Shown: positions 9,714 through 20,988, counted from the stretch's first letter. The stretch: DNA of 64,000 nt from Haloflavibacter putidus (GCF_006546625.1 NZ_VIAR01000002.1:1-64000), one strand, 5' to 3'. Numbers and translations are program-made. Notes: a model not told the origin generated them from the letters alone.

Positions 9714-9947
9714 ATGATTAACAGATGGATACGTGCCATTGCAGGTACATTTATTTTAATAAGCCTGTTACTGGCAGTTTATGTAAATATTAATTGGTTA
9801 TGGTTTACCGGCTTTGTCGGGCTTAACCTTCTACAATCATCTATTACCAAATGGTGTTTGATGGAAGATATCCTGGCAAAACTTGGTGTTAAACGCGAAG
9901 GAGATTGTTCTGGCGTCACCAAAACAACAAAAGCTGCCGATTCTTAA
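9714..9947 (+). CDS. DUF2892 family inner-membrane protein
   Basis: A 77-residue protein with two membrane helices (about 6-23 and 27-46) followed by a conserved tail with WCLMEDILAKLGVK. This is the YgaP-like DUF2892 pattern, often fused or adjacent to rhodanese or transport genes. It is the last gene of the efflux operon, 20 bases after the PII-like gene. The function of the family is not established; a membrane partner or accessory of the exporter is a guess from position. Cys residues in the tail (WC, GDC) might bind metal or sulfur. Confidence 0.7.
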   Translation: MINRWIRAIAGTFILISLLLAVYVNINWLWFTGFVGLNLLQSSITKWCLMEDILAKLGVKREGDCSGVTKTTKAADS

Positions 9948-9968
9948 ACCTACAATTTTCTTAAAAGT

Positions 9969-10011
9969 AAAAACCTGTATTTTTTCCGTAAAGGAAAAAG
10001 TACAGGTTTTT
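9969..10011. terminator. Bidirectional terminator after the efflux operon
   Basis: Long hairpin in which AAAAACCTGTA (9969-9979) pairs with TACAGGTTTTT (10001-10011) and TTTTTCC pairs with GGAAAAA inside it. The top contains a copy of the over-represented word TTCCGTAAAG (9984-9993). The flanking genes converge. Confidence 0.9.
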
Positions 10012-10031
10012 TACTTAAAAGCTGTATAAGC

Positions 10032-10445
10032 TTACTTTCCTTCCAAAGAAGCTCCTACCGGAATATCGCAACGGTGACCAGGTTGCCCGTGCGGCGGATT
10101 CACCTTGCCGCTATTTGTATTAGAAGACTTAATAGGATTTCCGGTTACGGTATTTTGTCTGGCTTGTTGATTTTTAGCTTTGGAGTTTAATGGCGCTCCA
10201 ACCGGAATATCGCAACGGTGTCCGGGTTGGCCGTGAGACGGATTGGGATCGTCTCCACTAGGAATTTCCATTTTTGCTGCCGGAGCATTTTTTTGGTTGC
10301 TTGTCGTAGTAGTTTCGGTATTTACTTCTTTTTGCTGCTCGGTTTTTGTGTTTTCATTTTCCTTTTCCTTGCAAGAAAAACTTAGAATACCAGCGGTTAA
10401 TGCAAAAAGTAAAATAAAATTTCGGGTAATTTTTAAAGATTTCAT
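10032..10445 (-). CDS. Small lipoprotein with two HGQPGHRCDIPVGA motifs
   Basis: A 137-residue predicted lipoprotein: signal peptide with lipobox LSFSC, then a low-complexity Glu/Thr/Asn-rich linker, then two copies of a 14-residue motif, HGQPGHRCDIPVGA, about 45 residues apart, the second close to the C-terminus. The same motif occurs in many small uncharacterised Bacteroidota proteins as far as I recall. Its His and Cys residues (H-x5-H-x-C) could bind metal or heme, but that is inference. I chose the start at 10445, which begins the signal peptide; a start 30 bases upstream is also open. It converges with the efflux operon and is not part of it. Confidence 0.75.
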   Translation of the reverse strand: MKSLKITRNFILLFALTAGILSFSCKEKENENTKTEQQKEVNTETTTTSNQKNAPAAKMEIPSGDDPNPSHGQPGHRCDIPVGAPLNSKAKNQQARQNTVTGNPIKSSNTNSGKVNPPHGQPGHRCDIPVGASLEGK

Positions 10446-10604
10446 GGGATAATAAATTTTTTTCTCAAGATACAAATAATATCATACTTGCCAAGAAAGC
10501 ATATAAGACTTAGTAAAATAAATTAAAATTCCTTTCGCTTAAAGCGGAAACTATCATTTTTTATATCTTTACCTTTCAACGAAGTAGTAGCAAACGAAAA
10601 AAAT

Positions 10605-11090
10605 ATGGATAAAACTTACCGAGTAAAAGTAAATAACGATTTGGAGATGGAATTTGGTTTAGACGAAATTCAAAATTTAGACGCCAATTCTATCGAGAAA
10701 AACAAGTATCACGTCTTACAAGAACAGCGTTCGTTTAAAGCAGAAATCGTAAAAAACGATTTTTTAAAACACCATTATTCCGTAAAGATAAACGCCAATA
10801 CCTATCAGGTAGATATTTCTAACGAGTTGGACCAACTTATCGAAAAAATGGGTCTAGAACTGGTAGACACCGCTATGGTAAACGATATCAAAGCGCCAAT
10901 GCCCGGTTTAATTTTAGAAGTAAATGTACAAGAAGGCGACGAGGTAAAAGAAGGCGATTATTTAATGGTATTGGAAGCTATGAAAATGGAAAACGCTTTA
11001 ACCGCGCCGCGCGAAGCTAAAATTAAAGCCATTAATATCAAAAAAGGCGAAACCGTAGAAAAAAATCAGTTGCTTATAGAAATGGAATAG
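10605..11090 (+). CDS. Biotin carboxyl carrier subunit of acyl-CoA carboxylase
   Basis: Carries the biotin that shuttles carboxylate between the carboxylase and the transferase. The 161-residue protein has an unconserved N-terminal half and a C-terminal biotinyl domain (about 88-161) with the canonical EAMKMEN motif; Lys127 is the biotinylated residue. The preceding PMPGLILEVNVQEGDEV is the first half of the lipoyl/biotinyl barrel. It starts a three-gene operon with a biotin carboxylase and a carboxyltransferase. That grouping, with a PccB-type transferase, points to propionyl-CoA or another acyl-CoA carboxylase rather than the fatty-acid acetyl-CoA carboxylase, whose AccA/AccD subunits are absent here. 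Confidence 0.9.
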   Translation: MDKTYRVKVNNDLEMEFGLDEIQNLDANSIEKNKYHVLQEQRSFKAEIVKNDFLKHHYSVKINANTYQVDISNELDQLIEKMGLELVDTAMVNDIKAPMPGLILEVNVQEGDEVKEGDYLMVLEAMKMENALTAPREAKIKAINIKKGETVEKNQLLIEME

Positions 11091-11201
11091 TGGTTTTTAA
11101 TCCTGCAAAATAGTTTCTTAATTATTAGAAGCCAAAAAAACAGGAAACAAAACACCGTAGTTATAACAAACTTGAAAAATTCCATACACAAAATACTATT
11201 T

Positions 11202-12647
11202 ATGAAAAAAATATTAGTTGCCAATAGAGGCGAAATCGCTTTACGGATTATGGAAACCATTCAGAAAATGGGTATCAAAACCGTAGCGGTTTTTTCGGAG
11301 GCAGATAGAAATGCGCCCCATGTAAAGTTTGCAGACGAGGCAGTTTGCATTGGCGAAGCACCTTCCAATAAATCTTATTTACTGGGCGATAAAATTATAG
11401 AAGTCGCAAAAAGTTTAAACGTAGATGGCATTCATCCCGGTTACGGATTCTTAAGTGAGAATGCCGCTTTCGCGGAAAAAGTAGAAAAAAACAACATCAC
11501 GTGGATTGGCCCCGGCTCAAAAGCCATCAAAATTATGGGAAGCAAATTAGCCGCCAAAGACGCGGTAAAAGCTTACGATATTCCTATGGTTCCCGGTATT
11601 GACGAAGCCATAACAGATACCAAAAAAGCAAAAGAAATTGCAAAAGAAATAGGCTTTCCTATCTTGATAAAAGCTTCTGCCGGTGGCGGCGGAAAAGGAA
11701 TGCGCGTGGTAGAAAAAGAAGAAGACTTAGAAGACCAAATGAAACGCGCCATAAGCGAAGCAGAATCTGCTTTTGGCGACGGTTCTGTTTTTATAGAAAA
11801 ATATGTGGCTTCTCCAAGACACATAGAAATTCAAATACTGGCAGATACGCACGGCAATAACCTGCATTTATTTGAACGCGAATGCAGCATTCAACGGCGT
11901 CATCAAAAAGTGGTAGAAGAAGCGCCTTCTGTGGTTTTAGACGAAGCTTTACGGAAAAAAATGGGTGAAGCCGCTGTAAAAGTTGCAAAATCTTGCGACT
12001 ATGTTGGCGCCGGAACTGTAGAATTTTTGCTGGATGAAAACAAAAATTTCTACTTTTTAGAAATGAATACACGTTTGCAGGTAGAACATCCGGTAACAGA
12101 GTTTATTACCGGCATAGACTTGGTAGAAGAGCAAATTAATATTGCCAGAGGAGAAAAATTGGCGTTTAACCAAGAAGATTTAAAAATTAATGGTCACGCT
12201 ATGGAGCTGCGCGTTTATGCAGAAAATCCATTAGACGATTTCTTGCCCAGTGTAGGAAAATTAGAAAAATACCAGTTGCCTTCCGGCGAAAATATTCGTA
12301 TAGATAATGGTTTTGAAGAAGGGATGGACGTACCTATTTATTACGATCCCATGCTTTCTAAATTAATTACTTACGGAAAAACCCGCGAAGAAGCCATTCA
12401 ATTAATGATAGATGCTATTAACAATTATTTGGTAGAAGGCGTGGAAACTACGTTGAGTTTTGGAAAATTTGTGATGGAGCACGAAGCTTTCCGCAGTGGT
12501 AATTTCGATACACATTTTGTAAAAAAATACTATTCGGCAGAAAAGTTGGAAGAAGAAACCAAAGAAGAAGCAAAGTTGGCAGCTTTGATTGCTTTACGCC
12601 AGTATTTAAAAGATCAAAAACAATTACGATTACCCATTACCGAATAA
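11202..12647 (+). CDS. Biotin carboxylase subunit of acyl-CoA carboxylase
   Basis: ATP-grasp enzyme that carboxylates the biotin of the carrier protein encoded upstream. The 481-residue product has the pre-ATP-grasp fold (MKKILVANRGEIALRI), the Gly-rich ATP loop KASAGGGGKGMRVV (about 160-173), the metal-binding FLEMNTRLQVEHPVTE and the C-terminal biotin carboxylase domain ending near 445. It lacks a fused biotinyl domain, consistent with the separate carrier gene. The start at 11202 (MKKILVANRG) agrees with the family; a 10-residue upstream extension is open but unlikely. The gap of 111 bases to the carrier gene holds no terminator. Confidence 0.95.
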   Translation: MKKILVANRGEIALRIMETIQKMGIKTVAVFSEADRNAPHVKFADEAVCIGEAPSNKSYLLGDKIIEVAKSLNVDGIHPGYGFLSENAAFAEKVEKNNITWIGPGSKAIKIMGSKLAAKDAVKAYDIPMVPGIDEAITDTKKAKEIAKEIGFPILIKASAGGGGKGMRVVEKEEDLEDQMKRAISEAESAFGDGSVFIEKYVASPRHIEIQILADTHGNNLHLFERECSIQRRHQKVVEEAPSVVLDEALRKKMGEAAVKVAKSCDYVGAGTVEFLLDENKNFYFLEMNTRLQVEHPVTEFITGIDLVEEQINIARGEKLAFNQEDLKINGHAMELRVYAENPLDDFLPSVGKLEKYQLPSGENIRIDNGFEEGMDVPIYYDPMLSKLITYGKTREEAIQLMIDAINNYLVEGVETTLSFGKFVMEHEAFRSGNFDTHFVKKYYSAEKLEEETKEEAKLAALIALRQYLKDQKQLRLPITE

Positions 12648-12664
12648 AAAGCTGAAAAATTACT

Positions 12665-14206
12665 ATGAGTAAAAATATAGAGAAATTAAACGATAAAATT
12701 AAACAAGCCCATTTAGGTGGGGGCGAAAAAAGAATTGCCAAGCAGCACGCTAAGAAAAAACTTACCGCCCGCGAGCGAGTAAATTATTTGCTGGACGAAG
12801 GTTCTTTTGAAGAAATTGGTATTTTAGTAACCCATCGTACCACAGATTTTGGTATGGATGAGCAAAAATATTATGGCGATGGCGTAATTACCGGTTATGG
12901 TACTGTTAACGGCAGATTGGTATATGTTTTCGCCCAAGATTTCACCGTTTTTGGTGGCGCATTATCCGAAACCCACGCAGAAAAAATCTGTAAAGTAATG
13001 GATTTGGCCGTAAAAGTAGGAGCTCCAATGATTGGTTTAAACGATTCCGGTGGTGCCAGAATTCAAGAAGGCGTAAAATCACTTGGCGGTTATGCAGATA
13101 TTTTTCATAGAAATGTAAAATCTTCCGGCGTTATTCCGCAAATTTCTGCCATAATGGGGCCTTGTGCCGGCGGTGCGGTCTATTCTCCCGCAATGACAGA
13201 TTTTACTTTAATGGTGCAAGACACCAGTTATATGTTTGTTACCGGTCCAAATGTGGTAAAAACCGTAACTAACGAGGAAGTAACTTCAGAAGAATTAGGT
13301 GGCGCCAGTACGCACGCAACCAAATCTGGCGTGACGCATAGAACTGCCGTAAACGATATTGCTTGTTTAGAAGATGTAAAGCAACTTATTAGTTATATGC
13401 CGCAAAACAATCAGCAAAAAACCGAGAAGTTACCGTATAAATTAGGAGACGAAATACGCGAGCAATTAGACAGCATTGTACCGGAAAGTTCTACCAAACC
13501 TTACGATATGCACGAGGTGATCAACGGCATTATTGATAAAGATTCTTTTTACGAAATTCATAAAGATTATGCAGATAATATTATAGTTGGTTTTGCACGC
13601 TTGGGCGGAAGAAGTATTGGTATTGTAGCCAATCAGCCAATGAGTTTGGCCGGGGTTTTAGATGTAGATTCTTCTAAAAAAGCTGCCCGTTTTACCCGCT
13701 TTTGCGATGCTTTCAATATTCCGTTGTTGGTATTGGTAGATGTTCCGGGATTTTTACCTGGAACCGATCAAGAGTGGAACGGAATTATTCTTAATGGTGC
13801 CAAATTGTTATACGCTTTAAGCGAAGCAACTGTGCCAAAAGTAACTGTTATCACGCGTAAAGCTTATGGCGGAGCTTATGATGTAATGAATTCTAAACAC
13901 ATTGGGGCCGACTTAAATTTTGCTTGGCCAACAGCAGAAATTGCGGTGATGGGAGCCAAAGGCGCCAGCGAAATTATCTTTAGAAAAGAAATTCAAGCTG
14001 CAAAAGACAGCGCAGCAAAACTGGCAGAAAAAGAAGAAGAATACGCAGAGTTGTTTGCCAATCCGTTTGAAGCTGCAAAACGCGGTTTTATAGACGAAGT
14101 TATTATGCCAAAAGATACGCGTCGTAAATTGTTAAAAGGCTTTAGTATGTTAGAGCACAAAGAAGTTTTACGTCCAAAACGTAAGCACGGTAATATACCT
14201 TTGTAA
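12665..14206 (+). CDS. Acyl-CoA carboxylase carboxyltransferase subunit (PccB-like)
   Basis: Transfers carboxylate from biotin to an acyl-CoA. The 513-residue, two-crotonase-domain architecture is that of propionyl-CoA carboxylase beta chains. Visible signatures are [20 protein letters not shown] in the N-terminal half, with the oxyanion-hole [12 protein letters not shown], and [18 protein letters not shown] with [15 protein letters not shown] in the C-terminal half. It follows the biotin carboxylase gene after 17 bases. In Bacteroidota such a complex serves propionate/branched-chain metabolism through methylmalonyl-CoA; the exact acyl chain cannot be read from the sequence. Confidence 0.93.
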   Translation: MSKNIEKLNDKIKQAHLGGGEKRIAKQHAKKKLTARERVNYLLDEGSFEEIGILVTHRTTDFGMDEQKYYGDGVITGYGTVNGRLVYVFAQDFTVFGGALSETHAEKICKVMDLAVKVGAPMIGLNDSGGARIQEGVKSLGGYADIFHRNVKSSGVIPQISAIMGPCAGGAVYSPAMTDFTLMVQDTSYMFVTGPNVVKTVTNEEVTSEELGGASTHATKSGVTHRTAVNDIACLEDVKQLISYMPQNNQQKTEKLPYKLGDEIREQLDSIVPESSTKPYDMHEVINGIIDKDSFYEIHKDYADNIIVGFARLGGRSIGIVANQPMSLAGVLDVDSSKKAARFTRFCDAFNIPLLVLVDVPGFLPGTDQEWNGIILNGAKLLYALSEATVPKVTVITRKAYGGAYDVMNSKHIGADLNFAWPTAEIAVMGAKGASEIIFRKEIQAAKDSAAKLAEKEEEYAELFANPFEAAKRGFIDEVIMPKDTRRKLLKGFSMLEHKEVLRPKRKHGNIPL

Positions 14207-14283
14207 GAAGATTTAGAAATTATAACTGCTTGGTGAGTAAATATTTGTTTTTCTTATCAAGCAGTTTTTTATTCCTTAAAGTG

Positions 14284-15180
14284 ATGAAAAAATTTAAAAA
14301 ATTGGTGGTTTTAGACGAAACCAAAATGAATGCAGAAACTTTACGGAAATTGCAAAGCTATGCAGAAGAAGTAAAAGAATATAAAGAAGTTCCCAAAACT
14401 GAATCAGAAGTAATAAAACGAATAGGAGATGCAGATGCTGTCTTGGTTTCTTGGCGAACAGAAATAGGTGCAAAAGCCATAGAAAAAGCTTCCAATTTGC
14501 GGTATATCGGGATGGCGTGTAGTTTGCTCGATGCTGAAGCTGCCAATGTTGATATAAAAGCAGCAGAAAAGAAGAATATAAAAGTAAGCGGAATTTTTGA
14601 TTATGGAGATCCCGGGGTAGTGGAGTTTGTACTATCTAAAAGTATAGATTTATTACATGGTTTTGGCAAGGAACAATTGGAAGAAATGCCAAGGGAATTA
14701 AGTGGTTGCAAAGTAGGGATTATTGGTTTGGGAACCACCGGTCAACTTTTGGCCAAAGCACTTTTAGCCCTAAATGCAGACGTTTATTACTACAGCCGAA
14801 CCCGAGAAGAAGATTGGGAAGAAAAAGGAGTAGATTATTTAAGTTTAAATAAATTACTGGCAACTTGCACCATTATTTCTTTGCATTTGCCCAAAAACAC
14901 CTGTTTGTTAGATGCAGAAGCGTTTAAAAATTTAGGGGACAACAAGATTTTGATTAACACTTCTTTGGGCTTGCCTTATAAACAAAAAGCACTAATAGAT
15001 TGGTTAGAAGCTACATCTAGTTATACCATTGTAGATGGTGATGCAGCAAACGGTTTTACGGAAAAAATAAAGCACAAAAATTTATTAATCTCAAAAAAAA
15101 GTGCAGGATGGTCTAAAAAAACCCAAAACCGACTTTCCGATAAAGTAGTAAAGAATATAGCTGTTTTCTTAAATAAATGA
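14284..15180 (+). CDS. D-2-hydroxyacid dehydrogenase-like protein lacking catalytic residues
   Basis: A 298-residue protein with the two-domain formate/glycerate dehydrogenase fold. The Rossmann motif KVGIIGLGTTGQLLAKAL (about 142-159) predicts NAD(P) binding. However, the three residues that do the chemistry in this family seem missing: the substrate Arg of NTSRG is Leu here (INTSLG), the following Glu region reads VDGDAANG, and the catalytic His before the GW motif is Ser/Lys (KKSAGW). It may be a non-catalytic NAD-dependent regulator or have another reaction. The start at 14284 fits the family; the frame is open upstream to 14230. It follows the carboxylase operon by 77 bases. Confidence 0.75.
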   Translation: MKKFKKLVVLDETKMNAETLRKLQSYAEEVKEYKEVPKTESEVIKRIGDADAVLVSWRTEIGAKAIEKASNLRYIGMACSLLDAEAANVDIKAAEKKNIKVSGIFDYGDPGVVEFVLSKSIDLLHGFGKEQLEEMPRELSGCKVGIIGLGTTGQLLAKALLALNADVYYYSRTREEDWEEKGVDYLSLNKLLATCTIISLHLPKNTCLLDAEAFKNLGDNKILINTSLGLPYKQKALIDWLEATSSYTIVDGDAANGFTEKIKHKNLLISKKSAGWSKKTQNRLSDKVVKNIAVFLNK

Positions 15181-15208
15181 TAATTTAAAGTTAAGTAGAT
15201 TAAATTAT

Positions 15209-15238
15209 TTTGTTTAGAAACTGAAGCGGTTACCTTTG
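15209..15238 (+). promoter_or_regulatory. Promoter of the DUF4168 gene
   Basis: TTTG (15209-15212), an 18-base spacer, then TACCTTTG (15231-15238): both boxes of the Bacteroidota housekeeping promoter at the expected distance. This would give a leader of about 115 bases before the start at 15359. Confidence 0.65.
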
Positions 15239-15358
15239 AAAATTGGTACTAATAGATTTTGAGTCAGTTATCAAAATTTCTTTATTGTTTTATTGGTAAA
15301 ACGATAAATAACTATTATTATCGAAAATTAAAATAGAAGTACAATTTAAAAATCAATT

Positions 15359-15817
15359 ATGTTTAAATCAATCAAATTAAAAGGCTTATTTTTCTTTGTT
15401 GCAATCTTAAGTTCTGTTGCATATACCAATGCACAAGAAAATAAGATATCTGACGCCGAATTGAATAAATGGGCAAATGCTTATCAAAAAGTGCAGATGC
15501 AAAATCAAGAAGCACAACAACAAATGATGACGATGATTCAAGACGAGGGTATGGAGTTACAACGTTTTAATGAAATTCAGCAAGCGTCTATGAACCCAAA
15601 TCAAAAAGGTAATGCTACTGAAGCAGAAATTAAAAAGCATAAAAGTATTTCCGATAAAATAGAAAAAATGCGTCCGGAACTTGAAAGAAAAGCTACAGAA
15701 GCTATAGAATCTACCGGAATGTCTATAGAGCGTTATCAAGAGATTGCAGCTGTAATACAACAAGACCAAAGCTTACAACAGCGTTTGCAAAAAATCATGA
15801 TGCAACAGCAAGGTTAA
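15359..15817 (+). CDS. Secreted DUF4168 family protein
   Basis: A 152-residue exported protein. A signal peptide ends near TNAQ; the rest is almost wholly helical and Gln/Met/Glu-rich, with the DUF4168 pattern ISDAELNKWANAYQKVQ and a second related block, ISIERYQEIAAVIQQD-like, near the C-terminus (actual residues MSIERYQEIAAVIQQD). The family occurs in many Gram-negative bacteria and cyanobacteria; its role is unknown, possibly periplasmic. It is transcribed alone from its own promoter and ends in a good terminator. Confidence 0.8.
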   Translation: MFKSIKLKGLFFFVAILSSVAYTNAQENKISDAELNKWANAYQKVQMQNQEAQQQMMTMIQDEGMELQRFNEIQQASMNPNQKGNATEAEIKKHKSISDKIEKMRPELERKATEAIESTGMSIERYQEIAAVIQQDQSLQQRLQKIMMQQQG

Positions 15818-15837
15818 AAGCAATCACAACAGAAAAT

Positions 15838-15873
15838 AAAAAAAGCCGTTTCGAGTAGAAACGGCTTTTTTTA
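15838..15873. terminator. Terminator after the DUF4168 gene
   Basis: AAGCCGTTTC (15843-15852) pairs with GAAACGGCTT (15858-15867), preceded by an A-run and followed by a T-run. Confidence 0.92.
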
Positions 15874-16002
15874 TTTTGGTTTTTTCTAAAGTATGCTTAA
15901 AATAAAAGTATTATAAAGGTTTGAATCGCTTATAGTTTCCGTAAAGAAAAACATATTGGTATTTAAAGCGTTAAACTTCTTTTTTTGGCATACACCTAAA
16001 CT

Positions 16003-16039
16003 AATAAAGCCCGCTCATACATAAGAAGCAGGCTTTATT
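16003..16039 (-). terminator. Hairpin terminator downstream of icd
   Basis: AATAAAGCC (16003-16011) pairs with GGCTTTATT (16031-16039), extended by GCT/AGC after one mismatch. It lies between the convergent DUF4168 and icd genes, 57 bases after the icd stop. Confidence 0.7.
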
Positions 16040-16095
16040 AATAGAAACTATAATTAATCAAATACCTAATAACGAGTATTTAACAACTATTTATT

Positions 16096-18643
<2,548 letters not shown>

Positions 18644-18679
18644 AAAGCCATTTCGTTTAAAGTTAAACGAAATGGCTTT
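18644..18679 (-). terminator. Orphan long hairpin in the icd-rplS gap
   Basis: AAAGCCATTTCGTTTAA (18644-18660) is followed after two bases by its exact complement (18663-18679), giving a stem of about 15-17 bp. On the minus strand it is followed by a T-rich tract, so it could end a transcript running leftwards. No gene ends here; rplS already has its own terminator at 18911-18944. It may belong to an unrecognised small RNA between 18680 and 18910. Confidence 0.6.
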
Positions 18680-18910
18680 CTTCAAAATAAATACAAGCAA
18701 ACTAAACCACTTGTATTCAAATAAAAATAGTTAATGTCCTGCTTAAAATAAAATTCGTCGTCTATATATTAAGGACATCTAAAGTAAAAGAAATCCTTTT
18801 GTCATTCTTTCACATCTTAAAGATAGTTTAATTTTTAATTAAACGGAGTTTTTTAAGCAATTAAATATTAACCTTTTATGAACACAGCTTATTAACAATT
18901 GTTCATAAAA
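18680..18910. other. Gene-free stretch between two hairpins
   Basis: No coding frame and no clear TAnnTTTG box on either strand. It is bounded by the orphan hairpin on the left and the rplS terminator on the right, the layout expected of an independent small transcript, but I see no internal structure that proves one. Confidence 0.3.
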
Positions 18911-18944
18911 AAACCGTGTTTAAAACTAGTTTTAAACACGGTTT
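18911..18944 (-). terminator. Terminator of rplS
   Basis: A perfect 34-base palindrome (17-bp arms beginning AAACCGTGTTT), with an A-run on its left that reads as a T-run on the minus strand. It lies 23 bases after the rplS stop. Confidence 0.92.
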
Positions 18945-18966
18945 ATAAATTTTTGTCGTCTTAGAA

Positions 18967-19338
18967 TTAAGCTTTTTTCTCGTTATCGATATAACGGCGC
19001 TCTTTAATTCTAGCTTTTTTACCGGTAAGGTTTCTAAAGTAATAGATTCTTGCACGACGCACACTACCGCGTTTATTTACCTCTATTTTCTGTAAAGCAG
19101 GTAAATTAATTGGGAATATACGTTCTACGCCAACTGTACCACTCATTTTTCTAATGGTAAAAGTTTGGGCAGATCCTATACCTTTTTTTTGAATTACAGT
19201 TCCTTTATAAAACTGTGTACGCGTTTTACTACCTTCTTTAATCTCGTAATAAACGGTAAGGGTGTCTCCAGCTTTAAATTCCGGAAAGTCTTTTTTTTCT
19301 ACAAATTCGTCTTGCACAAATTTAATTAACGATTCCAT
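18967..19338 (-). CDS. rplS: 50S ribosomal protein L19
   Basis: Protein at the 30S-50S interface. The 123-residue product matches bL19: an N-terminal helix (MESLIKFVQDEFVE), then the SH3-like barrel with GDTLTVYYEIKEG, RTQFYKGTVIQKKG and the highly conserved RRARIYYFRNLTGKKARIKE. It lies downstream of trmD, as in many bacteria, but with its own promoter and leader in the 114-base gap, and its own terminator. Confidence 0.97.
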   Translation of the reverse strand: MESLIKFVQDEFVEKKDFPEFKAGDTLTVYYEIKEGSKTRTQFYKGTVIQKKGIGSAQTFTIRKMSGTVGVERIFPINLPALQKIEVNKRGSVRRARIYYFRNLTGKKARIKERRYIDNEKKA

Positions 19339-19441
19339 ATTTGTTGTATGTTTGGATATGGTCTAAAGCAACATGCACGATTTTCGTCAGAGGTTGATTC
19401 AGAATTGGCTGCAAAAATAATTATAAATTATAATATAGCAA
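19339..19441 (-). promoter_or_regulatory. rplS promoter and probable L19 leader RNA
   Basis: Read on the minus strand, TTG (19441-19439), a 19-base spacer and TATTTTTG (19419-19412) form a good Bacteroidota promoter. The leader would be about 70 bases. In it CAAC pairs with GTTG around an inner ACGA-AAA-TCGT hairpin (within about 19363-19392). Autoregulatory leaders upstream of L19 genes have been proposed in flavobacteria, and this may be one; I could not check it against a model. Confidence 0.55.
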
Positions 19442-19452
19442 GCTTTTCTTGT

Positions 19453-20130
19453 TTATTCTTTAAGTAAGTCTGGACGTTTTTCTTGTGTACGCTCGTATGC
19501 TTTTTCTTCGCGCCAAGCTTCTATTTTAGGAAAATTCCCGCTGGTTAGTATCTCAGGAACATCCCAACCTTTATAAGATGCCGGTCTGGTATAAATTGGC
19601 GGGGCAAGTAAATTGTCTTGAAAAGAATCTGTTAAAGCAGAGGTTTCGTCGCCAATCACCCCGGGAATTAAGCGTATTACAGCATCGCATAGTACTGCAG
19701 CTCCCAACTCTCCGCCAGAAAGTACATAATCTCCAATAGAGATTTCTTTGGTAATAAAATGGTCGCGCACCCGTTGGTCTACCCCTTTATAATGCCCACA
19801 TAAAATTATCAAGTTTTTCTGTAAAGATAAGTTATTAGCTGTTCTTTGTTCTAGCGTTTTACCGTCTGGCGTCATATAAATTATCTCATCATAATCGCGT
19901 TCTGCTTGTAATTTGCTAATGCACTTGTCTATGGGCTCTATCATCATTACCATTCCTGCGCCACCGCCGTATTGATAATCGTCTACTTGTTTGTAATTAT
20001 CTGTAGTATAATCGCGCAAGTTGTGCAAATGGACTTCTACCAAACCTTTTTCTATTGCTCGTTTTAAAATAGAAGCTTCAAACGGGCTTTTAAGAATATC
20101 TGGTACTACGGTTAGAATATCTATACGCAT
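19453..20130 (-). CDS. trmD: tRNA (guanine-N1-)-methyltransferase TrmD
   Basis: Methylates G37 of tRNAs with G36, preventing +1 frameshifting; S-adenosylmethionine donor. The 225-residue protein has the SPOUT-family trefoil-knot signatures [31 protein letters not shown] and [14 protein letters not shown]. The N-terminus [10 protein letters not shown] matches the family. It is co-oriented with the coiled-coil membrane protein 33 bases upstream and with rplS downstream. Confidence 0.96.
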   Translation of the reverse strand: MRIDILTVVPDILKSPFEASILKRAIEKGLVEVHLHNLRDYTTDNYKQVDDYQYGGGAGMVMMIEPIDKCISKLQAERDYDEIIYMTPDGKTLEQRTANNLSLQKNLIILCGHYKGVDQRVRDHFITKEISIGDYVLSGGELGAAVLCDAVIRLIPGVIGDETSALTDSFQDNLLAPPIYTRPASYKGWDVPEILTSGNFPKIEAWREEKAYERTQEKRPDLLKE

Positions 20131-20163
20131 TGCTAAAGGTAAAATGCTAATTTAAAAATAACT

Positions 20164-20751
20164 TTACTGTTTATTTTTGTTTACTTTATTACGTTCGTCT
20201 TGTAGTTGTCTGCCTAAAATTTGTTGTTTTTCTAGCGCTTTTTTACGGTATAACTCAAATTCTTCTTCGTTTTCATTCAGCTTATGTTTGGCTTCTTTTG
20301 TCAAAGCATTGCTCTTTTTAAAACGGTAGATAAAAAATAATAAAATTAATACAAGACCTAAAACAATTAACCACATAATAGTTTGGTAAGTGCCTTTATC
20401 TGTCGGTAAACCGAAAAATTTAATTTGATCTTTCTCTAGATTAACTTGCTCCAAATCTGCATTGGCCGTATTAAGTTTTTCTTGTAGTTTGTCAATTTGG
20501 CTTTGTTGCTTAGCAATCTTGACGTTAGCAGAATCTATTTCGGTTTTTAACTCCTTAATGTGATTTACCGTGCTTTTTTGTAGGCGTGTAAGCTTATATT
20601 GCTTTACCACTTTATAATCTTGGTAATTATTAGAACTTTCTAAAAGCTCTTCAAATTGTTCATTTATATTTTTATCGCCTGTATTTTGTGCCTGCAGTAT
20701 ACCGCCAAAAAATAAAAAAAGGGTCGCTAAAACAAAAATCTTATGTGTCAT
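20164..20751 (-). CDS. Membrane-anchored coiled-coil protein of unknown function
   Basis: A 195-residue protein with a signal peptide (ending LQAQ), a periplasmic helical/coiled-coil region (about 60-115, heptad-rich with KQQSQIDKLQEKLN), one membrane helix (about 124-142, MWLIVLGLVLILLFFIY) and a basic/acidic cytoplasmic coiled-coil tail. Such proteins sit next to trmD in other Bacteroidota and are sometimes mislabelled as methyltransferases because of that neighbour. No enzymatic motif is present. It is probably the first gene of a trmD-containing transcript. Confidence 0.7.
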   Translation of the reverse strand: MTHKIFVLATLFLFFGGILQAQNTGDKNINEQFEELLESSNNYQDYKVVKQYKLTRLQKSTVNHIKELKTEIDSANVKIAKQQSQIDKLQEKLNTANADLEQVNLEKDQIKFFGLPTDKGTYQTIMWLIVLGLVLILLFFIYRFKKSNALTKEAKHKLNENEEEFELYRKKALEKQQILGRQLQDERNKVNKNKQ

Positions 20752-20988
20752 TACTCAAAATATGCTTTTTAGGATTATTGGCAAAACGTTGCAAAATTTT
20801 GCTTAGTATAATTATGTCTCGGTATTTTTTGCAAATATAAGGTATTGAGACGTAATGTGCCTAGTGTTTTTTAGCTGATTAATTTTACCGTTTATCTATT
20901 ATTTTTTGTTAAAAAATTAGTTTATCGAAATATTCTTGACAAACATCGAGTAATTGCGCTTATAACGGTTACTACCGGCATAACAAAT

